Below are positions 63,892 to 64,000 of a stretch of 64,000 nucleotides of DNA, in pieces. The stretch is from Enterococcus avium ATCC 14025 (GTDB lineage: Bacteria; Bacillota; Bacilli; Lactobacillales; Enterococcaceae), in the NCBI RefSeq assembly GCF_000406965.1, contig NZ_KE136362.1, forward strand, positions 462,343 through 526,342. Reading direction: 5' to 3'. A program made the translations under genes and the position numbers. Positions within the stretch are counted from its first letter, which is position 1; every line of letters starts with the position of its first letter. Under the pieces are notes generated by a model. It was not told where the DNA came from, searched no databases, and worked only from the letters and a program-made list of their open reading frames with translations.

Positions 63892-64000
63892 TTTTTTCCT
63901 CCTAAGGAAGCTTCGTTACGGTTCGTTTTTTTGAACAAAATTAGCGTTAACAATAAAAGAATTACGCCTGAAATTGTAAAAAATAGGGTTTGCCGCCTTG
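63888..64000 (-). CDS. C-terminal end of a membrane protein (partial)
   Basis: The frame open at the right edge codes for 36 residues: a helix (LFFTISGVILLLLTLILF) followed by a basic tail ending SLGGKK. Its TGA overlaps the ATG of the CPBP gene by 2 bases, so the two are co-translated. The rest lies outside the window, and the family cannot be told from this end. Confidence 0.65.
   Translation of the reverse strand, partial: RRQTLFFTISGVILLLLTLILFKKTNRNEASLGGKK

Overview
The window is chromosomal DNA of a low-GC Gram-positive lactic acid bacterium, most likely an Enterococcus or close relative. I base this on strong AGGAGG-type ribosome binding sites, several mannose-family and glucitol-family PTS loci, cre-like CcpA sites, an Mga-type regulator, two large LPxTG surface adhesins with isopeptide-type repeats, and oleate hydratase. 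This is inference; no rRNA or other species marker is present. I see no tRNA, rRNA, CRISPR array, prophage or intact insertion sequence.

Layout. 1-2.7 kb: end of a D-glucosaminate PTS/catabolic operon (EIID, DgaE, DgaF). 2.7-8.3 kb: an ABC exporter pair, a LysR regulator with an NmrA-type oxidoreductase, and a membrane-attached MutS-like ATPase. 8.3-15.6 kb: a shikimate/quinate utilisation cluster (type I dehydroquinase, two MFS transporters, YdiB-like dehydrogenase, a large Fe-S/flavin 'old yellow' reductase, LysR regulator) with a shared 12-bp motif in both of its intergenic regions. 16-18 kb: a two-gene chromate-type transporter and a divergent LysR gene. 19.3-23.4 kb: a Mg2+ (M-box) riboswitch with its terminator, then an exact 95-bp tandem repeat, a 7-codon leader ORF, a GNAT gene, a 28-codon ORF and the MgtA-type P-type ATPase. 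24.5-29.4 kb: DeoR regulator and a ribitol-type PTS operon with a readable promoter, cre and operator repeats.

30-34.6 kb: first LPxTG adhesin. 34.7-43.8 kb: mostly housekeeping or stress genes (CAT-like acetyltransferase, HhH-GPD glycosylase, methionine aminopeptidase, oleate hydratase, diaminopimelate dehydrogenase, MsrA, TetR with a small membrane protein). A decayed GHKL histidine kinase remnant lies at 41.5 kb. 44.6-52.8 kb: an Mga-type regulator, a small exported protein, a 1956-residue adhesin with five tandem pilin-type isopeptide repeats, and a DUF2089 protein; this looks like one surface-protein island. 54.4-60.8 kb: a glucitol-family PTS with GntR regulator, GutM-like protein, FGGY kinase, archaeal-type triosephosphate isomerase and class II aldolase, controlled by a nearly mirror-symmetric divergent promoter. 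61-64 kb: a lipoprotein, a methyltransferase, a CPBP-family membrane protein and the end of another membrane protein.

How the genes work together. The window is dominated by four carbon-source loci (glucosaminate, shikimate/quinate, a ribitol-like pentitol, and an unidentified alditol or ketose), each with its own regulator or transporter, plus two surface adhesins. The glucitol-PTS/FGGY/archaeal-TIM/aldolase locus is the best candidate for an undescribed pathway: it lacks the expected hexitol-phosphate dehydrogenase and instead carries the enzymes for phosphorylation, aldol cleavage and triose isomerisation. The M-box/mgtA leader is the best candidate for unusual regulation.
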